Source of the DNA: Owenia fusiformis
Lineage: Eukaryota; Annelida; Polychaeta; Sabellida; Oweniidae
Reading direction: 5' to 3'
Assembly: GCA_903813345.2 (NCBI GenBank)
Contig: CAIIXF020000003.1
Location: forward strand, 3,872,109-3,936,108
Length of the DNA: 64,000 bases
The position numbers and the translations under genes were made by a program. This document shows, piece by piece, positions 45,144 to 57,089 of this stretch (the first letter of the stretch is position 1; each line of letters starts with the position of its first letter). The notes under the pieces were generated by a model, which did not search any database, was not told the DNA's origin, and saw only the letters and a program-made list of their open reading frames with translations.

Positions 45144-45230
45144 CTCTTTTGTTTCTTCTACAGACTCACTATATTGTCTGCTTATCTGTTTCATATATTC
45201 TTTAATGGCGTTGTACTTCGTTGGATCAGT
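45144..45230 (-). CDS. modular gene, 29-codon exon
   Basis: 87 bp, phase 0, acceptor TTTAACAG, donor GTAATC. It encodes a charged helix (TDPTKYNAIKEYM, SESVEETKE). Most downstream exon identified. Confidence 0.6.
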
Positions 45231-45403
45231 CTGTTAAATACAAAACCTAACTATTAATACATTTTTGCATATTCTCTATCCCTCTTAACCCAGATGTAAC
45301 TATTTCTCAGACAAGCTTTTATTCATCAATGCAACTGTGAAACAGACTGACACTTATGTGACTATAACGATTGAAGTAGGACTCTTGCAACACAATAACA
45401 TTA

Positions 45404-45472
45404 CCTAAACCGCAGCTAGGCGATTGGGTGCCGTAACCACGAGGTTGCGAGATCGAGACACGTGTGCCCCTT
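45404..45472 (+). other. weak tRNA/SINE-like sequence
   Basis: CCGCAGCTAGGCGATTGG followed by GGTTGCGAGATCGAGACACG loosely resembles A- and B-box spacing of a tRNA-derived SINE. No tRNA fold is supported. Confidence 0.25.
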
Positions 45473-45608
45473 GTGTTTATTCATTTGAGTAGGTTATGGC
45501 TGTCGTATGAAATTACTAATGCGGGAAATGTCGGGGTTTACTATAGTCTCACATTATTCTCTATCAATATGTTTGTTCAGATTACATTTACGGATAATCC
45601 TGTTTTAC

Positions 45609-45671
45609 CTGCGCTGCTGTCTTTTCAAGTTTTTCAATATCGCCATATAACCTTAGCCTGTTGTCTTCAAT
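45609..45671 (-). CDS. modular gene, 21-codon coiled-coil exon
   Basis: 63 bp, phase 0, acceptor CTCATAG, donor GTAAAA. It encodes IEDNRLRLYGDIEKLEKTAA, which fits three heptads. Confidence 0.68.
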
Positions 45672-45842
45672 CTATGAGAAATATAAATACAGTGAATGAT
45701 GTTTTAATTGATATAATCTCGAAGATAAAAAAAAACAATAAAAAGGTTAACGCCAGAAAATAAAGAGTTTATCAAAAATTGGTATATTTAATTATTATAT
45801 ATGATTTTTTGATTTCTTATGGTTTTGAACGTTTATAGTTAC

Positions 45843-45881
45843 CGCCTTTTGTTTGTCAATATCGACAGCTTGCTCCCTGAC
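45843..45881 (-). CDS. modular gene, 13-codon exon
   Basis: 39 bp, phase 0, acceptor CCTTGTAG, donor GTAACT. It encodes VREQAVDIDKQKA. Confidence 0.55.
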
Positions 45882-46090
45882 CTACAAGGCGAAATAGCAT
45901 TACAGCTTACTTAAATAGTACACAGAAAAGGAAATGTTAAATACTTAGCATGATAAAATTACTATATTATTTTAGAGTAAGATTTTTCTTTATTTTGTGA
46001 CTATGCCAAAGAAAGGCATTGAACTGATATAAAAGGATAGTCCAATTTTATTTAGTTTAATTTGACATTGTATTCTAATAAAAATCTTAC

Positions 46091-46153
46091 CATATTCCTC
46101 AATCGATTGATCTCATCTTGAAAGTTCTGGTTTTCGCTTTCACTCTTCTCAGC
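46091..46153 (-). CDS. modular gene, 21-codon coiled-coil exon (copy B)
   Basis: 63 bp, phase 0, acceptor TTCCTTAAG, donor GTAAGA. It encodes AEKSESENQNFQDEINRLRN. Exon and flanking intron (ACATTTATATCCAT) match the exon at 46542-46604, a tandem exon duplication. Confidence 0.72.
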
Positions 46154-46541
46154 CTTAAGGAACATTTATATCCATTAATGTTGAATAAAGCATATTATAT
46201 TGTGCGCATGTCTTTAACGATTTCTTATACGATAGCCTATTTTGATTTTACTGAAATCTCTTGGCAATATTGCAAGCAATACACATTACATATATTTATT
46301 GTTTACTTGGAAGAGATTGTTTTACTGTGTTCTGTTAAGTTACTTTATGAATTTTTCAAGTCAATGGAATAGACGAATGTAATTCGAAAAACATTTTGGA
46401 TGCTAGAATATTAAGTTGAATGAAAGCAAAATTCTTGTTTTGTTAAATGCTTTTGCGTCGACTGTCGGGATATGTCATATCGATATTGAATCTAACGTCA
46501 ATTTAGCTCAGTGTTCAATTGTATTGTAATGGCATACTTAC

Positions 46542-46604
46542 CCTAATCCTCAATTGACTGATCTCATTTCGAAGTTCCAGGTTTTCCCTTTCTCGTTTCT
46601 CGGC
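46542..46604 (-). CDS. modular gene, 21-codon coiled-coil exon (copy A)
   Basis: 63 bp, phase 0, acceptor TTCCTTAAG, donor GTAAGT. It encodes AEKRERENLELRNEISQLRI, three heptads. Paralogue of 46091-46153. Confidence 0.72.
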
Positions 46605-46781
46605 CTTAAGGAACATTTATATCCATCAATGTATAATAAAGCATATATTCAACACGTCTTTATTAGATATTTTTATTAGATATTTTGACTCGATATACGA
46701 GAAATATATTTATTACGGCGATATCAATCTAAACTTTATCAATCTAAACGTTTTGTTACAACATTTCGTTGTATAATCTAC

Positions 46782-46844
46782 CTGTACAATAACGTTGTTC
46801 TCCAACTCTTCTGACTTCTTGAGTTTCTCTCTTAAATGCTGAAT
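46782..46844 (-). CDS. modular gene, 21-codon coiled-coil exon
   Basis: 63 bp, phase 0, acceptor TTAATTACAG, donor GTAGAT. It encodes IQHLREKLKKSEELENNVIV, heptad-like. First exon downstream of the large nucleotidyltransferase exon. Confidence 0.7.
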
Positions 46845-47430
46845 CTGTAATTAATAATAATCAACAGACGTAATGAGGAGATATGCTTGTAATGGGGATT
46901 TGGAATTTCAAGTACAACAGCCTCTGATGGAGATTCAACAAAAACTAAACAAATGTAGGTCCACCCTAACGACTGTTAATGTGCTCTTATTTATACTCAT
47001 TTATTTATTTGCGCTGTTATTATATTCAATTCATGTTTAATGAAGCAGTATACACCTATTTAGGGTGTCCACTGTAAATAATCTGTATTCTGATTTAATG
47101 TTATATCAAGGAAATAAAAAAATATATATAAATGAACTTTGAGACTTGCCAAAAAGCAGCTTGGTAAGGGCTATTTTAACCACCCGTTTAGTATGTTGCT
47201 GCTTTTTGTGACTATGCTCATACGACGTATAAGCAAAATGTTTTATATCTTTAGGTTGGTGGTTTATCAAAGAATACTTGTAAAGTATACAGATTAATGT
47301 ATCCAAAATTAAATAATGTTGAAAGAATTTGAAGGGTGGGATGGATTCCAAATCATAGTGTTCACGATTTATAATATAAAAGATGATCGTACAGACGATC
47401 CCTTATTAATTAAAATTAACAGTTGCTCAC

Positions 47431-49833
47431 CTCTTCAATTTCTGGGTGTTCATCACGCAGAGCCTTGAGATTTTTCACATTACCCCCTTCCTCATATGCT
47501 GTCTTGAGAAGTATCAATGCGGTTATCTTTTCATCTTTAGATGACTTATCTACGCTTTCCTCGAGTACTTTCTCAGCTTCTTCATATCTCTCTTTCTGAA
47601 TGAGGGCATTCCCACGTGCATTCATGCCAGCTGTATCCATACTCTTGCTTTTGCCTTCACCCTTACCTCCTTCACCCTTGCCTCCAAGGCTGTCAAAGAA
47701 TTTATCGCTTATCTTTGTATCCTTAATGTACGTATTGCACAGAATATACAAAATGTACTGTGTTGGTGAGATGTTTCCAATATTCTTGTACTTTTCGTTA
47801 GCTTTTTCCAAATATTTCTTCGCATTGTCGTTGTCATTCATCAGGAGGAAGGCTAGTGCTTTATTCAGATCGGAATCGTCATAGAGAGATGCGGTTTCGA
47901 GGGATTCAATTATATGTTCAATTTGCCCGGTTTTTCTTAATTCTTGTTCTTCATTTCCGACTTTTTCGATCACTTCATTTACACATTTAGATGTTTTGTT
48001 ATGACCATTCCCGTCCTCAAGGTCTGTCTTTTTCCCATCTAAATTTGCATTCTTGGATTGCTCTTTCTCAATTCGGCTGGATTCAGCTTCTTCTATGACA
48101 CGAACTAATGGGATTGCAGTCCAGAAATATCGTAGAATGAGTTTCTTACAGAACGTTTCCTTTTCTTCATTTTCTACAAGAATGTCAGGTAACAGTTGAC
48201 CCTTTTCCTCATCTACTTGGCCATCACTTTCTGCATAACATCGTAATCGTATTTCAGCAGCCGTGGACAACGTCATCTTCAAGTTGTGTATGCTTTCTTT
48301 TTTAATACGTGATAGTTCCTCAATTTTCCAGACACATGTTGTTGGACTTTTCAGGAGGTGTAGAAGGTTATTAATTACAACACTAGGGAGACGGTACAGT
48401 TCCTTTTTCACGTGAATCGATTCCTTGGCAATGATTTCCCGATCGTACTTGGCGTCATATATTTTCTTGATACAGGAGTGTTTGACAAAATCCTTTCTCA
48501 ACTCTCTTTCGATCATTCTTAAAACTTGATCTCTTTTGGGAGATTCCTTAAAACGCTCCTTCATCTCTTTTTCAATTGATTCATCCCCATACAGTGTTGT
48601 GAAATCTCCCTTAAAGAGAAATAGTAATTTGTCCAATGTTTCCTCAGTTTCTATTTTCTCGAAGAAGTTAATGAAAGCAGCCTTTGTGTTTGTTAAGCTA
48701 AATTCAATATTTTCAGGTTGTGCCCGGTATGTGAAGTAGGGTGTTTTATTTGCTCTTGGCATCATTCCATCAAATGAAATCCCCTGCTTGGTCTTCACAT
48801 ATTTTCGCAAGTCAAAGTACCAGTCCTTGGTTTTGTCATTAGCATCAGATTCGCTCAGTGAATTTATGTCCATCGCTGGGAGAACTGTTTCACCAAATGA
48901 TAACATTTTCAGATGGAGAGTCATTATTATGTTGTCTAGCTCTTTCTTATACGTTGGGTCCATTTTTTCATCATCCGAATTCTGAACAACAGCAAATTCT
49001 ACATCAGAATAAGGAGTTGTCTCCATTCTTGATAAAGAACCAAATGCAATAAAGGCAAAGTCTTCTTTCTTAAAGTTGTGGATTTTCCGGCATTGGGCTA
49101 TCATCTTAGTGACAAAACCCTTCATTTCCCTTTGAATCCACTTAAATATTTCCCCATTTTTGTCTATGCGAGCCTTTTCACGTTTTAGCCTTGTCTCCCT
49201 TTTTATGTTGTCTTCATAACAGTCGCAGTTTGGGTCTTTATCTATGGCCTTTATCTTTTCTTTGAGCCTCGTTCTGATTCGTTGAAGCTCTTTTTTGTTT
49301 ATATGTTCATCGTCATCGTATTTCTTTAGCATTTTCTTTACTTGATCATCTGGTAATTGCTCTCCAGTGGAAGTGCATTGTCGAAAAAACGATTGTAGTG
49401 CCAGACGTTTCTCTTCTTTTGTTTTGCATAAAAGACTAATTCTATCTTTTTCTTCTTCTTCTTCTTCTTTTCTTCTTTCGATCTTCTGTATCTCTTCTCT
49501 TCCTTCTTTTACTTTATTTCTCTCTGGCGTTTCTGCCTTACTACAGTTGTAGCTTTCTTGACAATGAACAATTGCACATTCATATATGGCAATTGCTTTG
49601 ACAATGTCCAATTGGTTTTCTTTGATTTCACCAATTTTTCGATGTATAGTACCTATTTCTATAAGTTTTTTCACATGTGTCTCGATATGTTTCATCCACT
49701 CATCAAAACCTGTTTTCTTTTTATGGTCCTTATGTTGTTTATTTATCATCGCTATTTTCTTCAATTCTTTTACACATTCTTTTTCTTTATTTTCGAGGTT
49801 TTGAATACCCATAGTTGGTATTTTCTTTAAAAG
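47431..49833 (-). CDS. modular gene, 801-codon exon: nucleotidyltransferase plus TPR-like helices
   Basis: 2403-bp phase-0 exon, acceptor ATAATTGCAG and donor GAAGAG|GTGAGC, inside a large minus-strand gene (pieces from 61201 to 45144). In order: helical TPR-like N-terminus (~1-95), E/K-rich coiled coil (~110-240), nucleotidyltransferase core near residue 265-350 with FGSLSRMETTPYSDVEFAVV, a long helical region (~400-560), an E/K-rich linker, and C-terminal TPR-like helices (KALAFLLMNDNDNAKKYLEK; GNALIQKERYEEAEKVLEES). The GSxxRxExTPxSDx(D/E) pattern is that of GlnD/DUF294-type nucleotidyltransferases and the DVE metal-binding pair is present. Substrate unknown. No signal peptide or membrane segment, so probably cytosolic. 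It may have arisen from an intronless copy captured into a coiled-coil gene. Confidence 0.82.
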
Positions 49834-50159
49834 CTGCAATTATAGGAATACAACGCATATTTTTTAAAAAATAGCGATGTCCCTAAAAGATGTATTCAAA
49901 CCGGTAAAGTGAAAAACGGGATATTTTTCTAAAATTAGGAAGAAACTGGGGATCTTTAAGTAAAAAAATGGGTTAATTTTCTGGAAAGTTATGAGAAAAT
50001 CGGGATTTATTTTCTTTAAAATCAATAAAAACCGGGTTTCTAAACACCAGGAGAATAATTGAACTTATTTTGAGTTAGGCATGTTAAGGCCATAGAACAT
50101 AACCTCCAATTATAATACAGTGAAACGGCAATACAATCGGTTGTTTAACTTTAACTTAC

Positions 50160-50333
50160 ATTGTCAAACTCTAACCACATTTTATCTTCTTTTTCTTTGC
50201 GATCTTTATCTTCAACAGATATCCTCTCATCCTCTTCTTTTCGTCTTTCATTTTCTTTTTCTCGCTTTTTATCAATGCTATTAATATCTAGCTTGTTAAC
50301 GTCCCTGTTTTTTCGGAAGCAGGAAGAAGCTAC
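50160..50333 (-). CDS. modular gene, 58-codon charged coiled-coil exon
   Basis: 174 bp, phase 0, acceptor TATTTTAG, donor GTAAGT. It encodes VASSCFRKNRDVNKLDINS and then a long KE-rich helix ending DKMWLEFDN. Directly upstream of the nucleotidyltransferase exon. Confidence 0.7.
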
Positions 50334-51090
50334 CTAAAATAAATATTGATAACTATGCATTTGACATTTAAATATGTTTACATTCCCTTTCCACAATTAC
50401 TGCAACCGACATATGAAGAATGGTCTCTACAATTCAAGTCAATGCAACCAAGAGCATACATGCTATCAAGTATGGTGTAATTTCTCTCTAATCCTTCATA
50501 GGCGCCAAGAATCCGTACCCCTTGGTGAAGAGAAAGATGATACGTTGACCTTTGAGCTCTACGATCGGACGTTAACTCTCTATCCTCTGATGTTTCTTCG
50601 TATGTGTTGAGTTATTGGTGGGCCATTGGTAAGAGGGACTATACTAAACTATGATAACATCAGTTTGATCCAAAATCAAATGGTTTTATCCAAATAAACT
50701 TATGGTAACGATGGGGCAAGTACGTTGATAGCGATTGACACATTAATGATTTGTTATGTAAACAGATTTATTAGTGACACACTTAAGTAACATATGAAAC
50801 TCGCCCCTTTAAAAATTGATTCCTTTATAACTATAGAAGCATGAACTATAATCAGATGAAATTATAACTTTTTGAAATCATTGGACCTTTTTCGAAATTT
50901 TCTTTCGACAACTAGCATCCTTCTCTTTGTCATTTAACCTATATACTGCCATTACCCAGGCGTATAGTACGATTGAACTTCTTTCCAAATTTGGTTTATT
51001 GTTTGTGTTCTATGATAGAATCGATTGCACTACCAAACAAATTATTTCCAAACAATGCATGTTTTGTTTTATTTCTGGGCCCCGGCATTA

Positions 51091-52254
51091 CCCTCCTATC
51101 ACACCGAACTAGTTATCACCCGTTCTTGCCAGTCCAACGAAAACATCGTGAAACGGGCTCAAGCTGGCTGTGGTCGGGAAATATGTTTAAAATAATTAGC
51201 TACTTCTTTCAAAAACAGTCTTCAATACGTCCATCTCATTCGCAGTTCGTTCAGGTCGCACCACGTCGGTGTACACCGTCGTATATCGCGTCCCTTAGTC
51301 TAGAAGGTCACCATGAACTGATTACAGAACGGCATGGTCACCATCGAATTGTAAATCGATTCAAAATTCTAAGAATTCCAGTCCGTTCGTACACAGTTGA
51401 AGCCCGTTTTCGAGAACGTAGTGAAAACTAGTTTTGTGTGATAGTAGGGTAACCCTACTATCACTAGTTCTCACTACGTTCTCGAAAACGGGCTTCAACT
51501 GTGTACGAACGGACTGGACCTACTAAGAACCGTTTGGGATCTATTTACAAACTGCATCGAACGTACTCGAACGGGTAGGTCCTCTAGAACTTAGACAATG
51601 CTCAAAATGTTCTCGTGGTCGTCACGTTCTACAATTAGAACGAGTGACAACGTACTAACGACGAGCTGGACGTACTACGAACGGAACCGTCGTACTTCAA
51701 TCCTACTAGGGACGATTTAACAACGAGTTGAACTGTCTGAGGACGTGTTGAGAATGAGGTAGAACTAATTGCAAACGGGTTTAAACTGATTAAGAACGTA
51801 TTTAACACTGCTTATGAACGAGTTAGTAAAAAATATAGCTATCACACCAAACAAGTTGCCACTGCGTTCTTCAAAACTGGTTTTAAACTGTGTGCGAACG
51901 GAATGAACGTAGCTGCAACTTTCTAAGGTCTATTTACGAACTTTATGAACGTTCTCAGACGGGAATGTGATTTTAGAATTTTGAATCGATTCAAAATTCG
52001 ATGGCGACCATTCCGTTCTGTAATCAGGTCATGTTGACCTTCTAGACTAAGGGACGCGTTCTACGACGTTGCACACCGGCGTGGTGCGACCTGAACGAAC
52101 TGCGAACGAGATGGACGTATTGAAGACTGTTCAAGAACGAAGAAGCTAATTATTTCAGACATATTTCCCGACCACAGCCAGATTGAGCCCGTTTTACGAC
52201 GTTTTCGTAGGACTGGCAAGAACGGGTAAGAACTAGTTTGGTGTGATAGGGGGG
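51091..52254. mobile_element. ~1.16-kb foldback element(s), CTATCACAC ends
   Basis: 51091-51370 and 51960-52254 are long inverted copies sharing CTATCACACC, GTCGCACCAC, GTCCCTTAGTCTAGAAGGTC and ATCGATTCAAAATTC. Related tip copies occur inside, at 51425-51465 and ~51845 (TATCACACCAAACAAG), so at least two family members are nested or joined. The only ORFs are short readings through the arms. Intronic to the minus-strand modular gene. Confidence 0.8.
51379..51521. repeat. ~143-bp near-perfect palindrome
   Basis: Arms of ~70 bp, centred at 51451 (GGGT-A-ACCC), share CCGTTCGTACACAGTTGAAG and GAGAACGTAGTGA. It looks like two element tips meeting head to head. Confidence 0.85.
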
Positions 52255-53050
52255 TTAGGTAATTCTGTGGCCCATAGTATGTTTTCATATTAATACGTAC
52301 AGGTTGGTCCAAAAGGTGAACCCTTGCAAAAGTGTATATCCTAATTATTACTGGCATAAATGGGTTAATATTCTCACATGTTGTCGAGGAAAGTGAAGTT
52401 TTTGTGGGTATTATAATGGTCACTCAGTCCTAACTATTACGGAAGTTAAATGGCATCAACAGAGATTCCTGATGTCTGGATGATGTGCTCAAACCATGCC
52501 CCAGAGGGGGAAAAACACTACAGTTCAAAGATGACATACGTTTATAATGTAAACCTGTATTGAGATGACATACATCACTGATTGGTCAAAAGTCGACAAA
52601 CAAATGACTTCATCAATGGCGGTTTCAAAATTTTCGAAAAACGCTTCGAATAATGTTATGTTCATTTCTGGCGTGTTAACCAATACCATAGATTCTCATT
52701 TCATATCAAGATAAAGGAAGGTGTACGGAATATGCCTATGTCAATTAAAACATCCCATCGAAGTGTAGTATTTGATAGCTAGCCAATAAAAATTCGAACG
52801 AACGAAGGTGGTTAGCAAGAGGCGAAATTATATCTGTCATCTGTAAACTCTGGGGCTTTCCCTCCTCTTCCATTCCCCATGGTTATGGATTACTGCTGCA
52901 ACTCGATTGTTCAATTCTTTCACTACTTTATAAAGCATATTTCTGGGAATAAAATTATTTTTGAATTTTTAAAAAAAACTTAAACACTATTCTACTATTT
53001 TGATCAATCACTATGGCAAATATGCTTTTTTAAAATATTAATATCTTTAC
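52255..53050. other. intron of the modular gene
   Basis: No exon or repeat recognised. Confidence 0.4.
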
Positions 53051-53260
53051 CTCGTCATTATTTTGTTTTGCTCTTTCTCTGTCCTCTTCTGCTCTTATTT
53101 CATTTTCTCTTTTCCATCTCAAACGTTCTTTTTTTCGCCTCTCATCTTCAAATTCCCGTCTTGCATCTTTGTCATCCCTGAGTTTCTCAAGAAATCCAGT
53201 TACCTCTGACACCCCAGCAACATCGAAAATATTATGACGTGTTAATATTGGCACCTTTGT
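53051..53260 (-). CDS. modular gene, 70-codon charged coiled-coil exon
   Basis: 210 bp, phase 0, acceptor GATTTTCAG, donor GTAAAG. It encodes TKVPILTRHNIFDVAGVSEV, then FLEKLRDDKDARREFEDERR and a basic/acidic helix. Confidence 0.7.
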
Positions 53261-53904
53261 CTGAAAATCAATATAAGGTAAGCCATAACACTAAAGGATA
53301 GATATCGATATGGTGAACTGAATACAACAATGTTTTTATCTTAAACCAGTAATTAATGAAAACATTTTGTAAAAAACACGGTAATGTTGTAATGTATATG
53401 TAATGTATGTAATGTTGACTGATTGGCAAAAATTAATGAAAAAATTATTTGTATATATTTTTTAGAACTGTTTTGTTTTTAGTGCAATTGTTTTTTTGTT
53501 CCTTTCTACCAATTCTTGAGAATGAAATAAAATGTCTTTCCGAACCTTGTTGGAACAAAATAGCATTATACTACATTTTCTTAGAACTCTCAATATTATA
53601 GTTATACAAAGGAAATTTTGGTTGATTTAACAAAAAGTATGCAAAAACTTAAAACAAAACCCCCCAAAATGGATAAAAATTAAGATAAACTTTTTTTCAT
53701 TATCAAGATACTTTTTTTTAAATCAACCAAATTATTCTTTGTACAATGACAATATTGAAAGACCTAAACACGATGTGTTTATGTCATTTTGTTCCAATGA
53801 GGTTCGGATAGATGTTTCATTTCATTCCGAACATATGATACCAAGAACAAAAGAAGTGTCCGATATGTTTTCTAAAACAGTACAGAGAAGAGTATATGTA
53901 TATA

Positions 53905-55000
53905 CGAGGGGTGATTCAAAAGTAATGGACAAAATTTTATAGGCATACTAAATTTCACCCAATCAGTCTAATTTTTTCACAGTGAATAGATCAATCAATT
54001 CTCTACTTTGTGTCGAATTCTCATTTAAATGCATTTGAAATTGTTTCAGCTATGCGTAACCATGGTAACAAGGGTAAGCATGGGTGGAATTGGTTTTTTA
54101 ATGATAATTGAATGTTTTTGTCATTTTTGCTTGATTTCGTTTTAATGACTTAATTACCACACATGATATGTCTAACAAGCATGGTAATGCAATTGTCAAG
54201 CAAGACTCACATGCCCATGCATTTGCTGTTGAGTTCTAAATTCAGCAACCAATTGTGCTATGACATCACAATGATATTTCTCAGAATGATGAGTCACAGT
54301 GAGTCAGAGAGTAGATCAGACTCTTAGACTCACACACATCCAAGAAATGTCTACTTTACAACAAATCAAAGTTAAGCAAAGGATTGTTATTGAATATTTG
54401 GTAGCTACTGGAGAGACAAGGCAGGCAGTTGTCAAGAAAATAAAAGAGACACATGGAGACAAGGCCTTGTCAAGGCAAGCCATTGAGCGATGGTACAAAC
54501 ACTTTAGTGAAGGGGATACGAGAGTCTTAGATCTAAAGCAATCTAGAAGGCTGCTGATGGATTTGGGCATGTGTTCTCTGCGCTGCATGGGTGTGCCGAC
54601 AGAAGAAAGTAATTGAACTTGGAGGAGAATACATTGAGGATTGAATATAATTCAAATGGATGATCATCAGGAATAATAAGGAATGATATGGATTATTAAT
54701 GAACTTACTGCGATATGCTTTTCATATACATCTTGCATTGCAAAATATATTGCACCAGCAAACTTTTCATTGAAAATCCATTTGTTATTATGATGAAAAT
54801 AGCCTTAAAAATGGATTCCGGGTGTATGCACCATGATCCAAGAGAAGTGCTCTATCTCAAAATGTATTTGCATTTAGTTAATAAAATTTTAACATCTAAT
54901 AGATAATTGATTAATCTTTATTTGTACAAAGCTTCATTCAAATCTGGTAAAGGTAAGCGTGCCTATAAAATTGTGTCCATTACTTTTGAATCACCCCTCG
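53905..55000 (+). mobile_element. mariner-like element with internal deletion, TA target
   Basis: The inverted ends CGAGGGGTGATTCAAAAGTA extend ~40 bp with one mismatch, and TA lies outside each end (53903-53904, 55001-55002). The high terminal identity indicates a young insertion. It carries only a transposase N-terminal fragment (54299-54616), so it is non-autonomous. Located in an intron of the modular gene. Confidence 0.9.
54299..54616 (+). pseudogene. mariner transposase N-terminal fragment
   Basis: 105-aa ORF. Residues ~20-80 (RIVIEYLVATGETRQAVVKK, KALSRQAIERWYKHFSEGD) match the helix-turn-helix DNA-binding half of mariner transposases. The catalytic domain is gone and the last ~25 residues are unrelated sequence after the deletion point. 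Confidence 0.82.
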
Positions 55001-55009
55001 TACATTTCA

Positions 55010-55585
55010 AATTATTATGTTACCATCCAAAAGATGACCATTAAATTGACGATGTGTAAAATTTTCAGAATGTTTTTATGACTGGTTTAAGAGAAACGCG
55101 TGTTCAAAAAGTTCACCATATCGATACCACTCCTTTGAACATGACTGTATTAATAGAGATGTAACGAAGGGATGGCATTAATATAGAGGTCTCCCACAAC
55201 AGGTTATATGTAAACCGTATCCACAACCGCATCTCGTTTTAATTGAACTAAGTTACGCATAATTCTTATAAATGCGGATTTTAGACACGTTGGGCTAAAT
55301 ACAGGTACGTTTGGCGAAACCTCCCTTGTTAAGGACTATGATCCGTATGTAGTTGATGTAAATGTTGCTTTATTAAAAAGTTGACATTTTGTATTCAACA
55401 TATTTTACGACTGCTGTTATGAAAGGGACGCAGAGACAAACTCTATGAAAAAACTTAGTGTCACAAAATTAGATTCAAAATTATTGTCAGTATCACGACT
55501 TCTTAAAATTCTTGTTTGTACTTAGGTTCCATATTGATGCATTATGTAACTCGATATTGATTAACCTCATAGTTCAAATCGATAC
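55010..55585. other. intron of the modular gene
   Basis: Nothing recognised. Confidence 0.4.
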
Positions 55586-55589
55586 TTAC

Positions 55590-55640
55590 GCGTGCCTCTT
55601 CCTCTTCGGATTTCGTCAACCCCTCTTCGAACTTCTGGAT
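55590..55640 (-). CDS. modular gene, 17-codon exon
   Basis: 51 bp, phase 0, acceptor CATTTTAG, donor GTAAGT. It encodes IQKFEEGLTKSEEEEAR, a charged helix. Confidence 0.65.
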
Positions 55641-56186
55641 CTAAAATGTGAAACACAATGACTTTTTCATAGATTAACGTTTTGACACACTTTGTGTTTC
55701 CAATAATGACATTAATTAGGTTCATATTACACCAAATACATGCTAGAAAAGAAATGTACAAAATAAACTCGAATAAGCTATGTTTATTGTTTATCATTGT
55801 AGGGTACGTTTCAGGAGCATTTATATGAAAATACTATTTCTATGACGTTGCCTATATACAAGTTCGTTTATTAAGTTCAATGAGCGGAAAATGGCCCCAC
55901 TTTAAAGTTTTCTTTATCTTCTTCTAATTTTCACATAACATCCCTTATTATCTGGTAGATGATATGCGTACCGAAGACTCTTCGGTACGCCTATATAAAC
56001 TGAAATAAGTTGTGTACGTATATCATTGCACTGTATAACTCTACTGAACTATTTTCCATTTATACGCCTCAAAGTATGAAACAAACCTAGTATATGCGGT
56101 GAAAACAGCTTATAACTATTTTAAAATATTCTTCTTCTCTTATTCTACCTCAAAACAAACGATACGCCTCTTAAATACGCGGTAGT

Positions 56187-56550
56187 ATTCCATACCTGAT
56201 GAGGTTTGAGGGACATATCAACCGGGAATATATTCTATTTCCAGGCAAATATTTTTCGTATGTCCCGCTCTGGAAACGAGGATCCGGGACATATAAATCG
56301 TATGTCCCGCATGTGCCGTTCTCCGGTACATACGATGGCTATATGTCCCTCCCCGGGAATTCAGGTCATAACTATTTCCGCACTGCTAAAAGAAGAAAGT
56401 TCAATTTCTACTGTTAAACATTTTATTTGTATTTATACCTTCATGTGAGAAATACACCTCAAATATTTTGAAAATGATTTGCTAGTCAACACACCAGAGC
56501 ATATAGGATACATGCTTATTATTTCAAACCTCATCAGGTATGGAATACAA
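56187..56550. mobile_element. ~364-bp foldback MITE
   Basis: GTATTCCATACCTGATGAGG at the left is perfectly inverted at the right (ends GGTATGGAATAC). The interior is rich in GGGACATAT and ATATGTCCC words. Confidence 0.75.
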
Positions 56551-56676
56551 CAGTTACGTATGCACGGTCGGTTACATGAAATACACCTTGGGATATACAA
56601 TATATCCCTCGGGATATTCCCTGTGTCCAAAATCTCCCAGTGGATAAATGAGGGTTATGTTATGGGAGGTTTTGGA

Positions 56677-56751
56677 TATGGGGTATATCCCGAGGGAAAT
56701 ATTGATATCTTACCGTGGTAAGATAATATATTTCCCGAGGGATATACCCCA
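56677..56751. repeat. ~75-bp palindrome with TATCCCGAGGGA motif
   Basis: TATGGGGTATATCCCGAGGG on the left is mirrored by CCCGAGGGATATACCCCATA on the right, centred near CCGTGG. Part of a run of GGGATATATCCC-like palindromes between 56590 and 57060. Confidence 0.82.
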
Positions 56752-56780
56752 TATCCAATACCGAGCATCACATAACTAAT

Positions 56781-57089
56781 TTATCCTATGACAAGTGACT
56801 TTTATCTATGAGACATTGATTATCCCCTCAACTGATAAATTGAAAAGATTTTAACTTTTTAAACTAATGTTGATTTTATTTGTCGCATATGAAACATGTA
56901 TATTGAATGAAAGTCAATAATTTAAAAGAACATATTTCAGATTATTAAAAAATCTGTTAAAATGGAAAAGTTACCAGTTATTCCCGGGAATATTTGTGCG
57001 GGAGATATATATATGTCCCCGCTCCTCCAAGATATCGATTTTATATCCCGCTGTTATATGTACCTGAAACCTCACTTGTCATAGGATAA
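56781..57089. mobile_element. ~309-bp MITE with TTATCCTATGACAAGTGA ends
   Basis: Perfect 18-bp inverted ends; no ORF. The interior near 56980-57060 again has GGGAATAT and TATGTCCC words, so it may belong with the preceding palindromes. Confidence 0.65.

Noticed and set aside
50927-51431. Plus-strand ORF of 152 aa in the foldback arm
   Set aside because: It lies within a terminal arm whose inverted copy gives a similar minus-strand ORF at 52061-52423; no domain, so a repeat artefact.
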